This document shows positions 9,160 to 18,195 of a stretch of DNA of 60,371 nucleotides, piece by piece. The notes under the pieces were generated by a model. It saw only the letters and a program-made list of their open reading frames with translations, was not told where the DNA came from and ran no database searches. A program made the position numbers and the translations under genes. The stretch is taken from positions 1-60,371 of the forward strand of contig CANQFZ010000007.1 in NCBI GenBank assembly GCA_947600065.1, in the 5' to 3' direction. Numbering within the stretch: position 1 is the stretch's first letter; each line of letters begins with the position of its first letter. The DNA comes from an uncultured Clostridia bacterium. GTDB lineage: Bacteria > Bacillota > Clostridia > Oscillospirales > Ruminococcaceae.

Positions 9160-11994
9160 TTATTCTCTATATTCCTCCATAACATAAGCTTCAAAAATGT
9201 CGCCTTCCTTGATGTCCGTAAACTTTTCAAGACTTATTCCACATTCAAATCCCGCAGAAACTTCCTTTACGGCGTCCTTAAAGCGCTGAAGTCCCGCTAT
9301 CTTGTCGTCTCCGACTACAATGCCGTCGCGGACAATGCGTATCTGCGAACTGCGCGATATTTTTCCGTCAAGGACATACGAACCCGCGACTGTTCCGACG
9401 CTGCTTATCTTATAGACCTGTCTTACCTCTGCCTTTCCAAGAGCGACCTCGCGTATCTTCGGAGCGAGCATTCCCTTCATAGCGGAGGTTATATCCTCTA
9501 TAGCGTCGTAAATAACCCTGTAAAGGCGTATCTCAACGCCGTTTTCCTTTGCAACTTCTTCAGCCGCAGAGTTAGGCCTTACGTTAAAGCCTACGATAAT
9601 GGCGTTGCTGGCGTCAGCAAGTTTTACATCGCTTTCGTTTACAGCTCCTACGCCGCCGTGGATAACTCGAACGTTTACTTCGTCGCTCGATAGTTTTTCA
9701 AGCGACTGCTTTACCGCTTCGACTGAGCCTTGTACGTCTGCCTTTACGATAATAGGAAGCTCCTTTATTTCGCCCTGTTCGATAGAGCTGAACAGATTGT
9801 CGAGCGTGACCTTTTTATATGCAGAGAACTGTTCTTCCTTTGCCTCGGTCTTACGCTTTTCAACAAGCTCTCTCGCGAGCTTTTCGTCCTCGACCGCCGC
9901 AAATGTGTCGCCTGCGGACGGAACTTCGGAAAGTCCCATTATCTCTACGGGTATCGACGGTCCTGCTTCGCTTACGCTCTTTCCCGTATCGTCGCGCATA
10001 ACTCTTACTCTGCCGACTGCCATTCCCGCGATTATGATGTCGCCCGTATGGAGCGTTCCATTTTGTACCAAAAGCGTAGCTATAGGACCTCTCGACTTGT
10101 CGAGGCGCGCTTCTATAACTGCGCCCTTTGCAAGTCTGTCGGGGTTTGCTTTAAGCTCCATTACGTCCGCGGCAAGTCCTACCATTTCGAGCAGGTTATC
10201 CATTCCCTCGCCTGTTTTTGCAGAAACGGGAACGCATATGACATTTCCGCCCCAGTCCTCACATACGAGGTCATACTTTGTAAGCTCCTCTTTTATCTTG
10301 TCGGGATTTGCGCCCTCTTTATCCATTTTGTTTATAGCTACGATTATCTGAACGCCTGCTGCTTTTGCATGATTTATAGCTTCTACAGTCTGCGGCATAA
10401 TTCCGTCGTCTGCCGCTACAACAAGTATAGCTATATCCGTTATCATTGCTCCGCGCGCTCTCATTGCCGTAAACGCTTCATGTCCGGGCGTATCGAGGAA
10501 CGTTATGTCGCGGTCTTTAAGATGAACGCGGTATGCGCCGATATGCTGGGTTATGCCGCCCGCTTCGGTAGAAGTAACGTGTGCATGGCGTATATAGTCG
10601 AGGATAGATGTCTTTCCGTGGTCAACGTGTCCCATAACTACGACAACAGGCGAACGCGGTTTAAGATCCTCGTCCTTGTCCTCAACGTCTTCAAAAAGAC
10701 GCTCCTCTATAGTTACGACAATTTCCTTTTCAACCTTTGCGCCGAGTTCTTCGGCTACGAGAGACGCCGTATCGAAATCTATAGTTTCGTTTATATTCGC
10801 CATTACTCCGAGTCCGAACAGCTTTTTTATAACCTCGGACGCGGTGACTTTGAGCCTGGTCGCAAGCTCTCCGACAACTATCTCATCGGGTATCTGTACT
10901 TTAAGCTGCTGTTTTCTTGCGCGCTCAAGCTCAAGCCTTTTCAGCTTCTGCGCTTCGGTCTCGCGCTTGCTCGAATACTGCTGTTTTCCGCGCTGCTGGG
11001 ATTTCTGCGTCAACTTCTGCTTGCTGCGGAAATTGTCGTTGTTCATGCCCCTGCCGCCTGCCATTGTTTCATAGCGCTCGTTGTATTTGTCAAGCTCGAA
11101 ATAGCTTCCTCTTGTATCGACTTTTTTGGTTACCTGTTCGCCGTGCTTTACTGCTTCGCCCTTCTGCTTCTGCTGTACGGGAGGAGTATTTACCTTTATC
11201 TTGCTGCTGTCAATAGCGGGCTTTGATACAGGCTGCTGTTTTATAACAGACGGCTTGTTCGGATTATTCAACTTTGGCTTCTGACGATTGTTTGCAGACT
11301 GGTTCTGCTGTTTTGTAAAGCCACGATTATTATTGCCATTATTGTTCTGCTTATGATTATCACGGTTGTCACGATTTTGCGAGTTGCTCTGTTTGTTATC
11401 AAAACGGTTGTTCTGATTGTTCGGGCGGTTTTCGTGACTGCAAACATCGCCTGAAGCCTTCTGCTCGGGCTTCTGTTCTTTTTCCGCTTCTTTCTCGGAA
11501 ACCTTTTCTTCGGTCTTTGCTTCGGTTTTTACTTCCGATTTTTCTTCTGCTTTTTCTTCTGCTTTTTCGGCAGGCTTTGCTTCAGCTTTCTTCTGTGTCT
11601 TTTCCTTTGACTTTACAGAAGGCTCAGTCTTTTCAGCAGGCTTTTCCTTTGTTTCGGTCTGCTCTTGCTGCTCGGCTTCTTGAATTTTTTTCTCAGCAGC
11701 TTCCGCTTTCTTTGAGGATGTCTTTTTCTTGGTCTCCTTCTTTTCCTCCGCCGCAGGCTTAGGAGTTTTTATGCTCTTTGTCTGCGCAAATGCGGCAAAC
11801 AAGTCTTTGACCTCATTTTCTCTTGTAAATTTCTCAAGAAGATAACCGACCTCGTCCGCGCCGATAGTAGACACAGCTTTTCTCGGGGTTTTTACGGGAA
11901 AAACCTCGTCCAGAACGCTCAGAAGCTCCGATTTGTCAACGCCCAGATCGTTTGCGACTGTCTGGACCTTGTATTTGATTTGTTTACTTGGCAA
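9160..11994 (-). CDS. infB: Translation initiation factor IF-2
   Basis: This 944-aa GTPase places initiator tRNA on the 30S subunit. The first ~350 residues are a Lys/Glu/Ala- then Asn/Gln-rich low-complexity extension. Then come the IF2_N domain (about 360-420), the G domain with G1 [10 protein letters not shown]3 DTPGHEAF and G4 NKMD (about 450-620), and domains II-IV with the C-terminal initiator-tRNA binding part. Long, variable N-terminal extensions are normal for infB. It lies between the ylxQ-like gene and rbfA as in Bacillus. Confidence 0.98.
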   Translation of the reverse strand: MPSKQIKYKVQTVANDLGVDKSELLSVLDEVFPVKTPRKAVSTIGADEVGYLLEKFTRENEVKDLFAAFAQTKSIKTPKPAAEEKKETKKKTSSKKAEAAEKKIQEAEQQEQTETKEKPAEKTEPSVKSKEKTQKKAEAKPAEKAEEKAEEKSEVKTEAKTEEKVSEKEAEKEQKPEQKASGDVCSHENRPNNQNNRFDNKQSNSQNRDNRDNHKQNNNGNNNRGFTKQQNQSANNRQKPKLNNPNKPSVIKQQPVSKPAIDSSKIKVNTPPVQQKQKGEAVKHGEQVTKKVDTRGSYFELDKYNERYETMAGGRGMNNDNFRSKQKLTQKSQQRGKQQYSSKRETEAQKLKRLELERARKQQLKVQIPDEIVVGELATRLKVTASEVIKKLFGLGVMANINETIDFDTASLVAEELGAKVEKEIVVTIEERLFEDVEDKDEDLKPRSPVVVVMGHVDHGKTSILDYIRHAHVTSTEAGGITQHIGAYRVHLKDRDITFLDTPGHEAFTAMRARGAMITDIAILVVAADDGIMPQTVEAINHAKAAGVQIIVAINKMDKEGANPDKIKEELTKYDLVCEDWGGNVICVPVSAKTGEGMDNLLEMVGLAADVMELKANPDRLAKGAVIEARLDKSRGPIATLLVQNGTLHTGDIIIAGMAVGRVRVMRDDTGKSVSEAGPSIPVEIMGLSEVPSAGDTFAAVEDEKLARELVEKRKTEAKEEQFSAYKKVTLDNLFSSIEQGEIKELPIIVKADVQGSVEAVKQSLEKLSSDEVNVRVIHGGVGAVNESDVKLADASNAIIVGFNVRPNSAAEEVAKENGVEIRLYRVIYDAIEDITSAMKGMLAPKIREVALGKAEVRQVYKISSVGTVAGSYVLDGKISRSSQIRIVRDGIVVGDDKIAGLQRFKDAVKEVSAGFECGISLEKFTDIKEGDIFEAYVMEEYRE

Positions 11995-12048
11995 TGTATA
12001 TTTCCTCCAAACCTTTGGGCTGTACGCCCCGAAATTTATTATTTGCGA

Positions 12049-12345
12049 TCATATTATGTGTTTTACCGCCGATTTGAAAAGTCCCTCATCATTTATGAGA
12101 AAAACTCCCGTGCGCTTTCCTACAACATTTAACGCCTCGTCCATTGTAAAATCGGCTTTTACAACAGACCTGTTATATTTCCCTGCGAAAAAGCAGACTT
12201 CCTTTTCTGTCTTTTCCGAAATATCAGAAGCGAGTATCACTCCGCAGAATCCCTTTTCAGAAAGCCCGTCGCATACCGCCTCGAACCCTGTGACAAGTTT
12301 TCCCGCGCGTTTGCTTAAACCTATTGCAGAAAGTGTTTTATTCAT
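12049..12345 (-). CDS. L7Ae-family RNA-binding protein (YlxQ-like)
   Basis: This 98-aa protein of the L7Ae/L30e/Gadd45 fold has the family signature LSAIGLSKRAGKLVTGFEAV and a central GVILASDISEKTEKEV strand-helix unit. Family members bind kink-turn RNA. The ATG at 12345 is preferred because it has AGGAG about 10 bp upstream and begins with the family opening; it overlaps the ylxR stop by 8 bp. It belongs to the nusA-infB operon. Confidence 0.9.
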   Translation of the reverse strand: MNKTLSAIGLSKRAGKLVTGFEAVCDGLSEKGFCGVILASDISEKTEKEVCFFAGKYNRSVVKADFTMDEALNVVGKRTGVFLINDEGLFKSAVKHII

Positions 12346-12610
12346 CGGGCGATATCTCCTTTCGGATACTTTCGTATATCTCATCAGATATCGGGTGCTT
12401 GAAAGAACGTTCGAGCTTTTTTCCTTTTTTTGCGATCTGATAACAGTTCATATCCTTGCAGAGATAAGCTCCTCTGCCGTTCATTTTTCCCGTTTTGTCA
12501 AGGACAATACTTCCCTCGGGAGTTCGTACTATCCTTATAGCGCCTTTCTTGCCTATCATTTCTCCGCAGGCAATGCACTTTCTCATTGGGACTTTTGCTT
12601 TATCAGCCAT
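12338..12610 (-). CDS. ylxR: YlxR (DUF448) nucleic-acid binding protein
   Basis: This 90-aa protein has the family motif PMRKCIACGEMIGKK near the N-terminus and GRGAYLCKDMNC in the middle, the hallmarks of YlxR/DUF448. The start at 12610 follows a GGAGTGAG site and lies 4 bp after the nusA stop. Family members are RNA-binding, and in some species regulate transcription. Operon position is standard. Confidence 0.93.
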   Translation of the reverse strand: MADKAKVPMRKCIACGEMIGKKGAIRIVRTPEGSIVLDKTGKMNGRGAYLCKDMNCYQIAKKGKKLERSFKHPISDEIYESIRKEISPDE

Positions 12611-12614
12611 CGGC

Positions 12615-13781
12615 TCACTCCGTTTCTTCGGACTCGTTTTCTTCGAGCGGGATCGTTTCATAGTCTTCGGGCTTTACCGCGCTCTGTGCTTTTATGTCAA
12701 TTTTATATCCCGTAAGTTTTGCGGCAAGCCAAGCGTTCTGTCCCTTGTTTCCTATCGCGAGCGAAAGCTGACTATCGGGAACGATGACCTTGCAGGACTT
12801 TTTGTCGGGATTTGGATTTGTGATAATGACCTTTACAACATCAGCGGGCTTCAGCGCCTGTTTTATAAACTCCTCCGCGTCGTCGCCGTACAATACGACA
12901 TCAACTTTTTCTCCGTTTATTTCCTTTGTAACGGCGTTTATCCTGCTCTTCTGGGGACCTATACACGCGCCCAGAGCATCGACGTTCGGGTCGTTGCTCT
13001 TAACGGCGATTTTGCTTCTGCTTCCCGGAACGCGGCTGACAGCCTTTATTTCGACTGTTCCGTCATATATTTCGGGGCACTCAAGCTCAAACAAGCGCTT
13101 TATCAACCACTTGTCGGTTCTCGAAACCTTTAGATACTGGTTTTTCTCGCCCTCTTTATATTCCTTTGAAATGCCCGAGATATATACCTTTATGACCTGT
13201 CCGACTTCAAGCACTTCGCCGGGTATCTGCTCGTTTCTCGGCAGAATGACTTCGTTCTTGTTTATTTCAAGCGTAGCGATGAGGGTCTTTGGCTCTACCT
13301 TTGTAACGACAGCCGATACAGCTTCGTTTTCATACTGACCCCAGATCTCGCTTAAATGCTGACGCTCTGCGTTTGAAAAACCCTGTTTTATCAGGTCCTT
13401 TGCGTTCTTCGCTGCAATTCTCTTAAACATCTTTGTATCAATGGGGCATTTTACTCTCGAACCGACCTCTGCTTTCGGGTCGATCTTCAGAGCCTCTTCA
13501 AGAACTATCTCCTTTTCAGGCTCATAAAGTGAATCAATGACCTCAATGACCTCTTTCATAATGCTTACGTCAAAGATCTTCTTTTCAATGTCGATATTTA
13601 CAATGACAAAGCTTTCCTCGTCATCGTCAAAATGAAGATTTGACTTCAGGCTTTTTTCTATCGCGTACTTTATCTTGTCCGCAAGAATTTCACTCGATAT
13701 TCCCTTTTCCTGAGCCAACAGCGCAAGATTTTCGTATATGTCGCCGTAGTCCTCGCCTTTTACTGTTTTTCGTTTAGCCAT
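12615..13781 (-). CDS. nusA: Transcription termination/antitermination factor NusA
   Basis: This 388-aa RNA polymerase-associated factor acts in pausing, termination and rRNA antitermination. Order: the RNAP-binding N-terminal domain (about 1-125), an S1 domain with the QVIKVYISGISKEYKEG strand, then KH1 and KH2 with RSKIAVKSNDPNVDALGACIG and NKGQNAWLAAKLTG. It lacks the extra acidic repeats of E. coli NusA, as usual in Firmicutes. It begins 6 bp after rimP. Confidence 0.97.
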   Translation of the reverse strand: MAKRKTVKGEDYGDIYENLALLAQEKGISSEILADKIKYAIEKSLKSNLHFDDDEESFVIVNIDIEKKIFDVSIMKEVIEVIDSLYEPEKEIVLEEALKIDPKAEVGSRVKCPIDTKMFKRIAAKNAKDLIKQGFSNAERQHLSEIWGQYENEAVSAVVTKVEPKTLIATLEINKNEVILPRNEQIPGEVLEVGQVIKVYISGISKEYKEGEKNQYLKVSRTDKWLIKRLFELECPEIYDGTVEIKAVSRVPGSRSKIAVKSNDPNVDALGACIGPQKSRINAVTKEINGEKVDVVLYGDDAEEFIKQALKPADVVKVIITNPNPDKKSCKVIVPDSQLSLAIGNKGQNAWLAAKLTGYKIDIKAQSAVKPEDYETIPLEENESEETE

Positions 13782-13787
13782 TTTCCG

Positions 13788-14303
13788 TTATACCTCCGTC
13801 ATTATTTCATCAAAATCATCAAAATCATCAAAATCATCATAATTCATCGAAGAAATCTCCGAGAGCAAAAGCTCTGCTTCTCCAAATTCCCCCGAAATAT
13901 TTACTTTCTCTCCGTCAAAGCCTTTGAGAACGCATTTAACGTCCTTTGCTTTTAGCTCTTCTGAGAGTTTATATGTCTTCAGCTTTATCCTTTTTCCGAC
14001 AGAAGCGTATATCTGGTCTATGCGCCTTATCGGACGTTCAAGTCCTGCAGAACCTACCTCGAGGTAGTCTATTTTTTCTACGAAAGGTTGTTTGTCAACT
14101 TCTGTGTTTATAAGCCCGTCGATACTCTCACAGTCGTCTATAGATATGCCCTCGGGCTTATCTATAAGTATCCTCAGATACCAACTTGCGCCTTCTTTTA
14201 TGAAAACAACGTCCCATAAAGAATACCCGTGTCCCTCAACTATGGGTCTTACGACTTTTTCCGCCGCCGCTTCTACCTGATTGAAACCTTTGGCAAACCC
14301 CAA
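13788..14303 (-). CDS. rimP: Ribosome maturation factor RimP
   Basis: This 171-aa 30S maturation factor shows the RimP signatures ILIDKPEGISIDDCE, VGSAGLERPI and the C-terminal Sm-like barrel. First gene of the nusA-infB operon. The C-terminus ends in an acidic tail YDDFDDFDDFDEIM that looks lineage-specific and is coded by 9-bp tandem repeats. Confidence 0.95.
   Translation of the reverse strand: MGFAKGFNQVEAAAEKVVRPIVEGHGYSLWDVVFIKEGASWYLRILIDKPEGISIDDCESIDGLINTEVDKQPFVEKIDYLEVGSAGLERPIRRIDQIYASVGKRIKLKTYKLSEELKAKDVKCVLKGFDGEKVNISGEFGEAELLLSEISSMNYDDFDDFDDFDEIMTEV
13801..13841 (-). repeat. 9-bp tandem repeat coding the RimP acidic tail
   Basis: About four copies of a 9-bp unit (ATCATCAAA on the + strand) code for repeated Asp-Asp-Phe. 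Copy-number change would stay in frame. Confidence 0.8.
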
Positions 14304-14321
14304 AAAACTACCTCCTCTTTA

Positions 14322-14342
14322 TTCAGGCTGTCGATAAAGCCT
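14322..14342. repeat. Dispersed palindromic repeat, copy B (half copy)
   Basis: TTCAGGCTGTCGATAAAGCC is the left end of the palindromic repeat seen at 5881. No matching right end was found nearby. It lies in the leader of rimP. Confidence 0.7.
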
Positions 14343-14358
14343 GTGATTTCCTTTTATT

Positions 14359-14387
14359 ATTTTATGCACATATGGCTCTGTTCGCAA
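14359..14387 (-). promoter_or_regulatory. Promoter of the rimP-nusA-infB operon
   Basis: On the - strand, TTGCGA (14387-14382), 17 bp, TAAAAT (14364-14359). The position about 55 bp upstream of the rimP start fits a main operon promoter. Confidence 0.65.
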
Positions 14388-14405
14388 TAAAATGCTCTTT
14401 CAAAA

Positions 14406-14432
14406 AGCCGCCGCTCGGATTTCTCCGAGCGG
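14406..14432 (-). terminator. Terminator after rplA
   Basis: A perfect 9-bp stem (CCGCTCGGA / TCCGAGCGG, 14411-14419 and 14424-14432) with a TTTC loop is followed on the - strand by GCGGC and a short T-run. It ends the rpmG-secE-nusG-rplK-rplA operon. Confidence 0.85.
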
Positions 14433-14458
14433 TGATAATTATGCGCAATAATCCCCCG

Positions 14459-15151
14459 TCACACACCGAAACGTAAGGTGTTTACCTTAACGCCGGGGCC
14501 CATGGTCGAGGATACAGTACAGCTCTTTATATACTGTCCCTTTGCTGCAGCGGGCTTAGCCTTAACTACTGCTTCCATAAGCGCGTCAAAGTTTTCCTCC
14601 AGCTTTTCTATGCCAAAGGACGCTTTTCCTATGGGGCAGTGAATGATGTTTGACTTGTCAAGGCGATATTCTATCTTACCTGCCTTTGCTTCCTGGACAG
14701 CCTTTCCAACATCGGGCGTAACTGTTCCTGCCTTGGGGTTAGGCATAAGTCCTCTCGGACCGAGTACCTTACCGAGACGTCCTACGACGCCCATCATATC
14801 GGGCGTAGCTATAACTACCTCGAAATCCATCCAGCCGCCCTGGATCTTTGCGACTGTTTCATTATCAGCGATATAATCTGCTCCCGCAGCCTTTGCGTCA
14901 GCCTCTTTCTCGGGCTTGCAGAATACGAGAGTTCTTATGGTCTTTCCTGTTCCGTTGGGAAGTACGACCGCGCCGCGAACCTGCTGGTCAGCGTGCTTTG
15001 AGTCTACGCCCAAACGAATATGAAGCTCAACTGTTTCGTCAAACTTTGCCTTTGCCGTCTTGCAAACAAGGTCAAGAGCCTCCTGTGACTCGTAAACCTT
15101 TGCGGAATCTATGAGCTTTGCGCTCTCAACATACTTTTTTCCGTGTTTCAT
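14459..15151 (-). CDS. rplA: 50S ribosomal protein L1
   Basis: This 230-aa protein forms the L1 stalk of the 50S subunit. The L1 signatures are clear: [16 protein letters not shown] opening, [33 protein letters not shown] in the middle, and a conserved C-terminus. Length is normal. It follows rplK, and a terminator directly after it separates it from any rplJ/rplL, which are not in this window. Confidence 0.98.
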   Translation of the reverse strand: MKHGKKYVESAKLIDSAKVYESQEALDLVCKTAKAKFDETVELHIRLGVDSKHADQQVRGAVVLPNGTGKTIRTLVFCKPEKEADAKAAGADYIADNETVAKIQGGWMDFEVVIATPDMMGVVGRLGKVLGPRGLMPNPKAGTVTPDVGKAVQEAKAGKIEYRLDKSNIIHCPIGKASFGIEKLEENFDALMEAVVKAKPAAAKGQYIKSCTVSSTMGPGVKVNTLRFGV

Positions 15152-15225
15152 CTAATAATCCTCCTTGTGGTTATCGGCGATTTTCGCCGCATTAGCGGAA
15201 TTTATTATCCTCCCACTTAATTTTA

Positions 15226-15651
15226 TCAGTCAACTACCTCTACGCCCATCGAACGGCAAGTTCCCGCGATCATAGACATTGCAGCCTCAACGCTTGCTGC
15301 ATTAAGATCGGGCATCTTTGTCTCGGCAATTTCCTTGAGCTGAGCCTTTGTGATCTTTGCAACCTTTGTCTTATTCGGAACTCCCGAACCGCTCTCAATC
15401 TTGCAAGCCTTCTTTATAAGTACGCTCGCAGGGGGAGTTTTTGTGATAAACGTAAAACTTCTGTCAGCGTAAACCGTTATAACGACAGGGATTATAAGTC
15501 CTGCCTGAGCCTTTGTGCGCTCGTTAAATTCCTTTGTAAACGCCATAATATTAACGCCGTGCTGTCCGAGTGCCGGACCTACAGGCGGAGCCGGCGTAGC
15601 CTTGCCGGCAGGGATCTGAAGTTTAATAAAACCTGTAACCTTCTGTGCCAT
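15226..15651 (-). CDS. rplK: 50S ribosomal protein L11
   Basis: This 141-aa protein of the GTPase-associated centre has the N-terminal domain [30 protein letters not shown] and a C-terminal rRNA-binding domain ending in [11 protein letters not shown]. Length is normal. It lies between nusG and rplA as usual. Confidence 0.98.
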   Translation of the reverse strand: MAQKVTGFIKLQIPAGKATPAPPVGPALGQHGVNIMAFTKEFNERTKAQAGLIIPVVITVYADRSFTFITKTPPASVLIKKACKIESGSGVPNKTKVAKITKAQLKEIAETKMPDLNAASVEAAMSMIAGTCRSMGVEVVD

Positions 15652-15700
15652 TGCAATTATCCTCCGTAAATTTTTCTGAAAAACGTCCTCGAATTACCGC

Positions 15701-16261
15701 TCAAGCCTTCTTGACCGCGGAAAATTCGATCGTCGCGGGAATTATCCCGCCCATCATGTTGACGAGATTTACGACCAGCGTCTTATTTTCCTCGTCAACC
15801 TCTGCGACAGTTCCTGTAAAGTCTACAAATATGCCGCCCGTTATAACTACTTCGTCGCCGACCTTGAACGCGGGCGCTGAATTGTCCGAGCTGTTGTATC
15901 TGCCCTGCTCGAGCGCCATTGCTTCGCTTTCGCTGAGCGGAGTGGGCTTGGACTCGGGACCTACAAACCCCGTCACGCCTCTTGTGTTCCTGCAGATATA
16001 CCACGTCTCGTTTGTTTCGACCATCTTAACGAAAACGTAGCCCGGGTAGACCTTTTCTTCAACTTCTACTTGCTTTTTAACAGTTAACCCGTTTTCCTTT
16101 ATTTCCTTTTCGACCGTCTTTTTGGTCATCGGAATAGTGACATCTTCTATAAGATGCCCCAAATTGCGGTTGTCAACAAGTGTCCTAATATCATCGGCAA
16201 CTTTTTTCTCATATCCCGAATAGGTGTGAAGAATATACCATTTTGCTTCTGAATCAGCCAT
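15701..16261 (-). CDS. nusG: Transcription termination/antitermination factor NusG
   Basis: This 186-aa factor binds the RNA polymerase clamp with its N-terminal NGN domain (KWYILHTYSGYEKKVADDI opening, YPGYVFVKM) and carries a C-terminal KOW domain (VGDEVVITGGIFVDFTGTV) that contacts partners such as the ribosome. Operon context secE-nusG-rplK-rplA confirms the call. Confidence 0.97.
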   Translation of the reverse strand: MADSEAKWYILHTYSGYEKKVADDIRTLVDNRNLGHLIEDVTIPMTKKTVEKEIKENGLTVKKQVEVEEKVYPGYVFVKMVETNETWYICRNTRGVTGFVGPESKPTPLSESEAMALEQGRYNSSDNSAPAFKVGDEVVITGGIFVDFTGTVAEVDEENKTLVVNLVNMMGGIIPATIEFSAVKKA

Positions 16262-16279
16262 ATTAACCCCCGTAAATCG

Positions 16280-16579
16280 TCAGAACAGCAAGTTGTTCAA
16301 AAGACCGAACAGCGAATCCACGCCGAAAACCAACAGTCCCGCAATAAGGCATACCACAACGACAACAATTGTATTGCGCGTGGTTTCCTTAGGTCCGGGC
16401 CAGACGACCTTTTTAAATTCCGCTTTTGCGTCCTTTAAAAACTTTATCGGGCCTTTCTTAGCCTTTTTGTTCTTGTCCGCTTTTTTGGAACTTTTCTTGT
16501 CGTCTGTCTTTGATTTCTTTGCAGACTGACCTTCTTCACTTTCGGGAGAGTTTTTTTCAAGCTCTAAATCGTTTGCCAT
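16280..16579 (-). CDS. secE: Preprotein translocase subunit SecE
   Basis: This 99-aa subunit of the SecYEG channel has a Lys-rich, low-complexity cytoplasmic N-terminus (about 1-45), the conserved amphipathic stretch FLKDAKAEFKKVVWPGPKET, and a single membrane segment near the C-terminus. The long N-terminal extension is a lineage feature. It lies 18 bp upstream of nusG. Confidence 0.95.
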   Translation of the reverse strand: MANDLELEKNSPESEEGQSAKKSKTDDKKSSKKADKNKKAKKGPIKFLKDAKAEFKKVVWPGPKETTRNTIVVVVVCLIAGLLVFGVDSLFGLLNNLLF

Positions 16580-16595
16580 AAAATCCTCCCTCTTG

Positions 16596-16745
16596 TCATT
16601 TCGTTTCTTTGTGAAGAGTGTGTTTCTTGCAGAATCTGCAATACTTCGTCATTTCGAGCCTGTCAGGGTCGTTTTTCTTGTTCTTCATGGTGTTGTAATT
16701 GCGCTGTTTGCACTCTGTACACGCCAGTGTAATTTTTACTCTCAC
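16596..16745 (-). CDS. rpmG: 50S ribosomal protein L33
   Basis: A 49-aa protein with a GTG start at 16745 placed 7 bp after AGGAGGT. It reads [17 protein letters not shown] and continues with [15 protein letters not shown], the L33 pattern. Two Cys pairs (CTEC at 9-12, CRFC at 36-39) form the zinc-binding, so-called C+, version. It lies 17 bp upstream of secE and is first in the operon, its usual Firmicutes place. Confidence 0.95.
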   Translation of the reverse strand: MRVKITLACTECKQRNYNTMKNKKNDPDRLEMTKYCRFCKKHTLHKETK

Positions 16746-16751
16746 TTTCGG

Positions 16752-16906
16752 CACCTCCTAATTTATTCTGAGCCTCCCTCACGCGGTCTTCGCATTGCAG
16801 CGGGCTTTGCGAGAAACTCCGCGCCTGCCTTTCGGCAGCGTTTCTCGGGAAATTTTTCCGTACAAAAAAATTGCACAAAAAAATATACCCCATTCGAGGT
16901 ATATTC
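16752..16906 (-). promoter_or_regulatory. Structured leader of the rpmG operon
   Basis: The transcript leader of about 150 nt contains a long-range stem (CGAGAAAC near 16850 with GTTTCTCG near 16815) enclosing a GCTGCC-GAAA-GGCAG hairpin. A small AT-rich hairpin followed by T6 lies at the very start (16882-16904). A role in autoregulation is possible but not shown. Confidence 0.4.
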
Positions 16907-16935
16907 ATTTTACCACATTATTTTGTATTTGTCAA
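16907..16935 (-). promoter_or_regulatory. Strong promoter of rpmG-secE-nusG-rplK-rplA
   Basis: On the - strand, TTGACA (16935-16930), 17 bp, TAAAAT (16912-16907), with TGG just before the -10 as an extended element. Confidence 0.85.
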
Positions 16936-16977
16936 GCACTTTTTTATATTTTTTTGTATTTTTCTTTACAGCTAGAT

Positions 16978-17556
16978 TTATGACAGCATAGCGTCAGCTA
17001 CAAGCGTTCCGTTCGGGTGTACTATGATGTAAATGTATCCGCTTTCGGTCTTTCCCTTTACTGCTCCTGCGGCGCTTGCCTGCTGGTCGGGATAGAACGC
17101 GCCCTCATTTCTTATATATTCAAAATAATCGTCCATTGCGCTTTGGATAGCTCCCTCTTTATCCGCCTTCGGCTTTACCAGAAGTATTTTATAAAGCTGG
17201 GCGCTAATCGTATTTGACATCAGGCAGAAGTCCTCGCAATCTGCGAGGACTATTTCTTCGTTGAACAGAGCGTTTACGTAATTCTGCTCTGATACAAGCT
17301 CCATGCTCGGCCATTCGTCTGCGCTCAAAGCTTTATCTGCCATTTTTTCGGCTGTAGAGCCAGACGCCGAACTATCGGTTGGCTGTGAGCTGTCCGAAGA
17401 AGACGAACTCTGTGAACCGCCTGAACTTGACGATGATATAACTGAGCTTTGCGAACTGCTCTGCGAAGCGTCCGATGAATTTTCCGTATTATTTCTGCAC
17501 CCGCCAAGAGTTAACATAGCGGCGGCGCAAATTACTGCAACAAATATTTTTCTCAT
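16978..17556 (-). CDS. DUF4358 lipoprotein
   Basis: This 192-aa lipoprotein has a signal MRKIFVAVICAAAMLTLGGC with lipobox LGGC, a Ser/Gln-rich linker (about 22-65), and a DUF4358-like domain (about 70-190) ending in a GYIYIIVHPNG strand. The ATG at 17556 is chosen over an upstream in-frame ATG because AAGGAG lies 7 bp before it and it starts directly with the signal peptide. Function unknown; it should sit on the outer face of the membrane. Confidence 0.85.
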   Translation of the reverse strand: MRKIFVAVICAAAMLTLGGCRNNTENSSDASQSSSQSSVISSSSSGGSQSSSSSDSSQPTDSSASGSTAEKMADKALSADEWPSMELVSEQNYVNALFNEEIVLADCEDFCLMSNTISAQLYKILLVKPKADKEGAIQSAMDDYFEYIRNEGAFYPDQQASAAGAVKGKTESGYIYIIVHPNGTLVADAMLS

Positions 17557-17643
17557 ACTGTTACTCCTTTCTTTTTTGTCAGAAGTATTGTTTGTCGTTT
17601 TAATCATAATATACGTTTTTATTATTTTTGAAATATGCACCAA

Positions 17644-17670
17644 AAAACAGCCGCATACTGCGGCTGTTTG
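17644..17670 (-). terminator. Terminator after the zinc-ribbon gene
   Basis: A 9-bp stem (ACAGCCGCA / TGCGGCTGT) with a 3-nt loop is followed on the - strand by T6. Confidence 0.85.
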
Positions 17671-17716
17671 GATTTAATGCTCTTAGGAAAGACGCCCATC
17701 ATGGTGGATCAAAAAA

Positions 17717-17778
17717 TGTATAACCTGTACAACCAGTACATCCTGTACTACCGGAACACCGGTACAACCTGTTCAACC
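17717..17778. repeat. Degenerate 9-bp tandem repeat (TGTACAACC)
   Basis: About seven copies of a 9-bp unit, TGTACAACC and variants, one of them 8 bp. It lies between the terminator and the 3' end of the zinc-ribbon gene. On the + strand it falls in a 35-codon open frame (17677-17784) rich in Tyr and Asn that lacks a convincing ribosome binding site. Confidence 0.75.
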
Positions 17779-17811
17779 GTTTGAATGCTTCCCGCGCGCA
17801 TTATCCGGCGA

Positions 17812-18087
17812 TCACTCGCCTTTCTGCTTTGCGAAGCACTCGCTGCACAGAACGGGTCTGTCACCCTTGGGCTCAAACGGAACGCGAGCTACTCCGCCGC
17901 ATACAGCACAAGTTGCCTCATAAAAAGTTCTCGCGCCTCTGCCTGCGTTCTTTCTTGCATCGCGGCAAGCCTTGCATCTCTGCGGCTCGTTTTCAAAGCC
18001 CTTTTCTGCGTAAAATTCCTGTTCGCCCGCGGTGAACACGAAATCAGCGCCGCAGTCTTTGCACTTCAGTGTCTTGTCAGTGTACAT
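17812..18087 (-). CDS. Double zinc-ribbon protein
   Basis: This 91-aa cytoplasmic protein has four Cys pairs: CKDC and CKAC in an N-terminal zinc-ribbon (about 9-42), CAVC and CSEC in a C-terminal one (about 60-84). The N-terminal half with its TLKCKDCGADFVFTAGEQEFY opening is the probable zinc-ribbon family common in Clostridia; the second half matches the CxxC-x17-CxxC zinc-binding pattern. The molecular role is not known, but nucleic-acid or protein contact is likely. It is monocistronic and ends in a terminator. Confidence 0.85.
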   Translation of the reverse strand: MYTDKTLKCKDCGADFVFTAGEQEFYAEKGFENEPQRCKACRDARKNAGRGARTFYEATCAVCGGVARVPFEPKGDRPVLCSECFAKQKGE

Positions 18088-18195
18088 AGATTTACCCCTT
18101 AAAATAAATAATAAAATTAGCCCTCATCGGATTTTACCGACATCTCAGCGCAAAGAATATTTGCACAGCGCTTTTTTTAAGCTATTCGGGACATA

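Noticed and set aside
9730-11226. Long open frame (498 codons) on the + strand opposite infB
   Set aside because: It is antisense to a certain gene, has no ribosome binding site, and its Cys/Tyr/Arg-rich product is typical of a mirrored coding frame.
16882-16904. Attenuator hairpin at the start of the rpmG transcript
   Set aside because: The predicted transcript start falls inside the 5' arm of this AT-rich hairpin, so it cannot fold fully in the RNA.
18150-18195. Terminator after the sigma factor gene
   Set aside because: AGCGC / GCGCT pairing is only 5 bp with a 16-nt loop, and the T-run lies on the + strand, where no gene ends.
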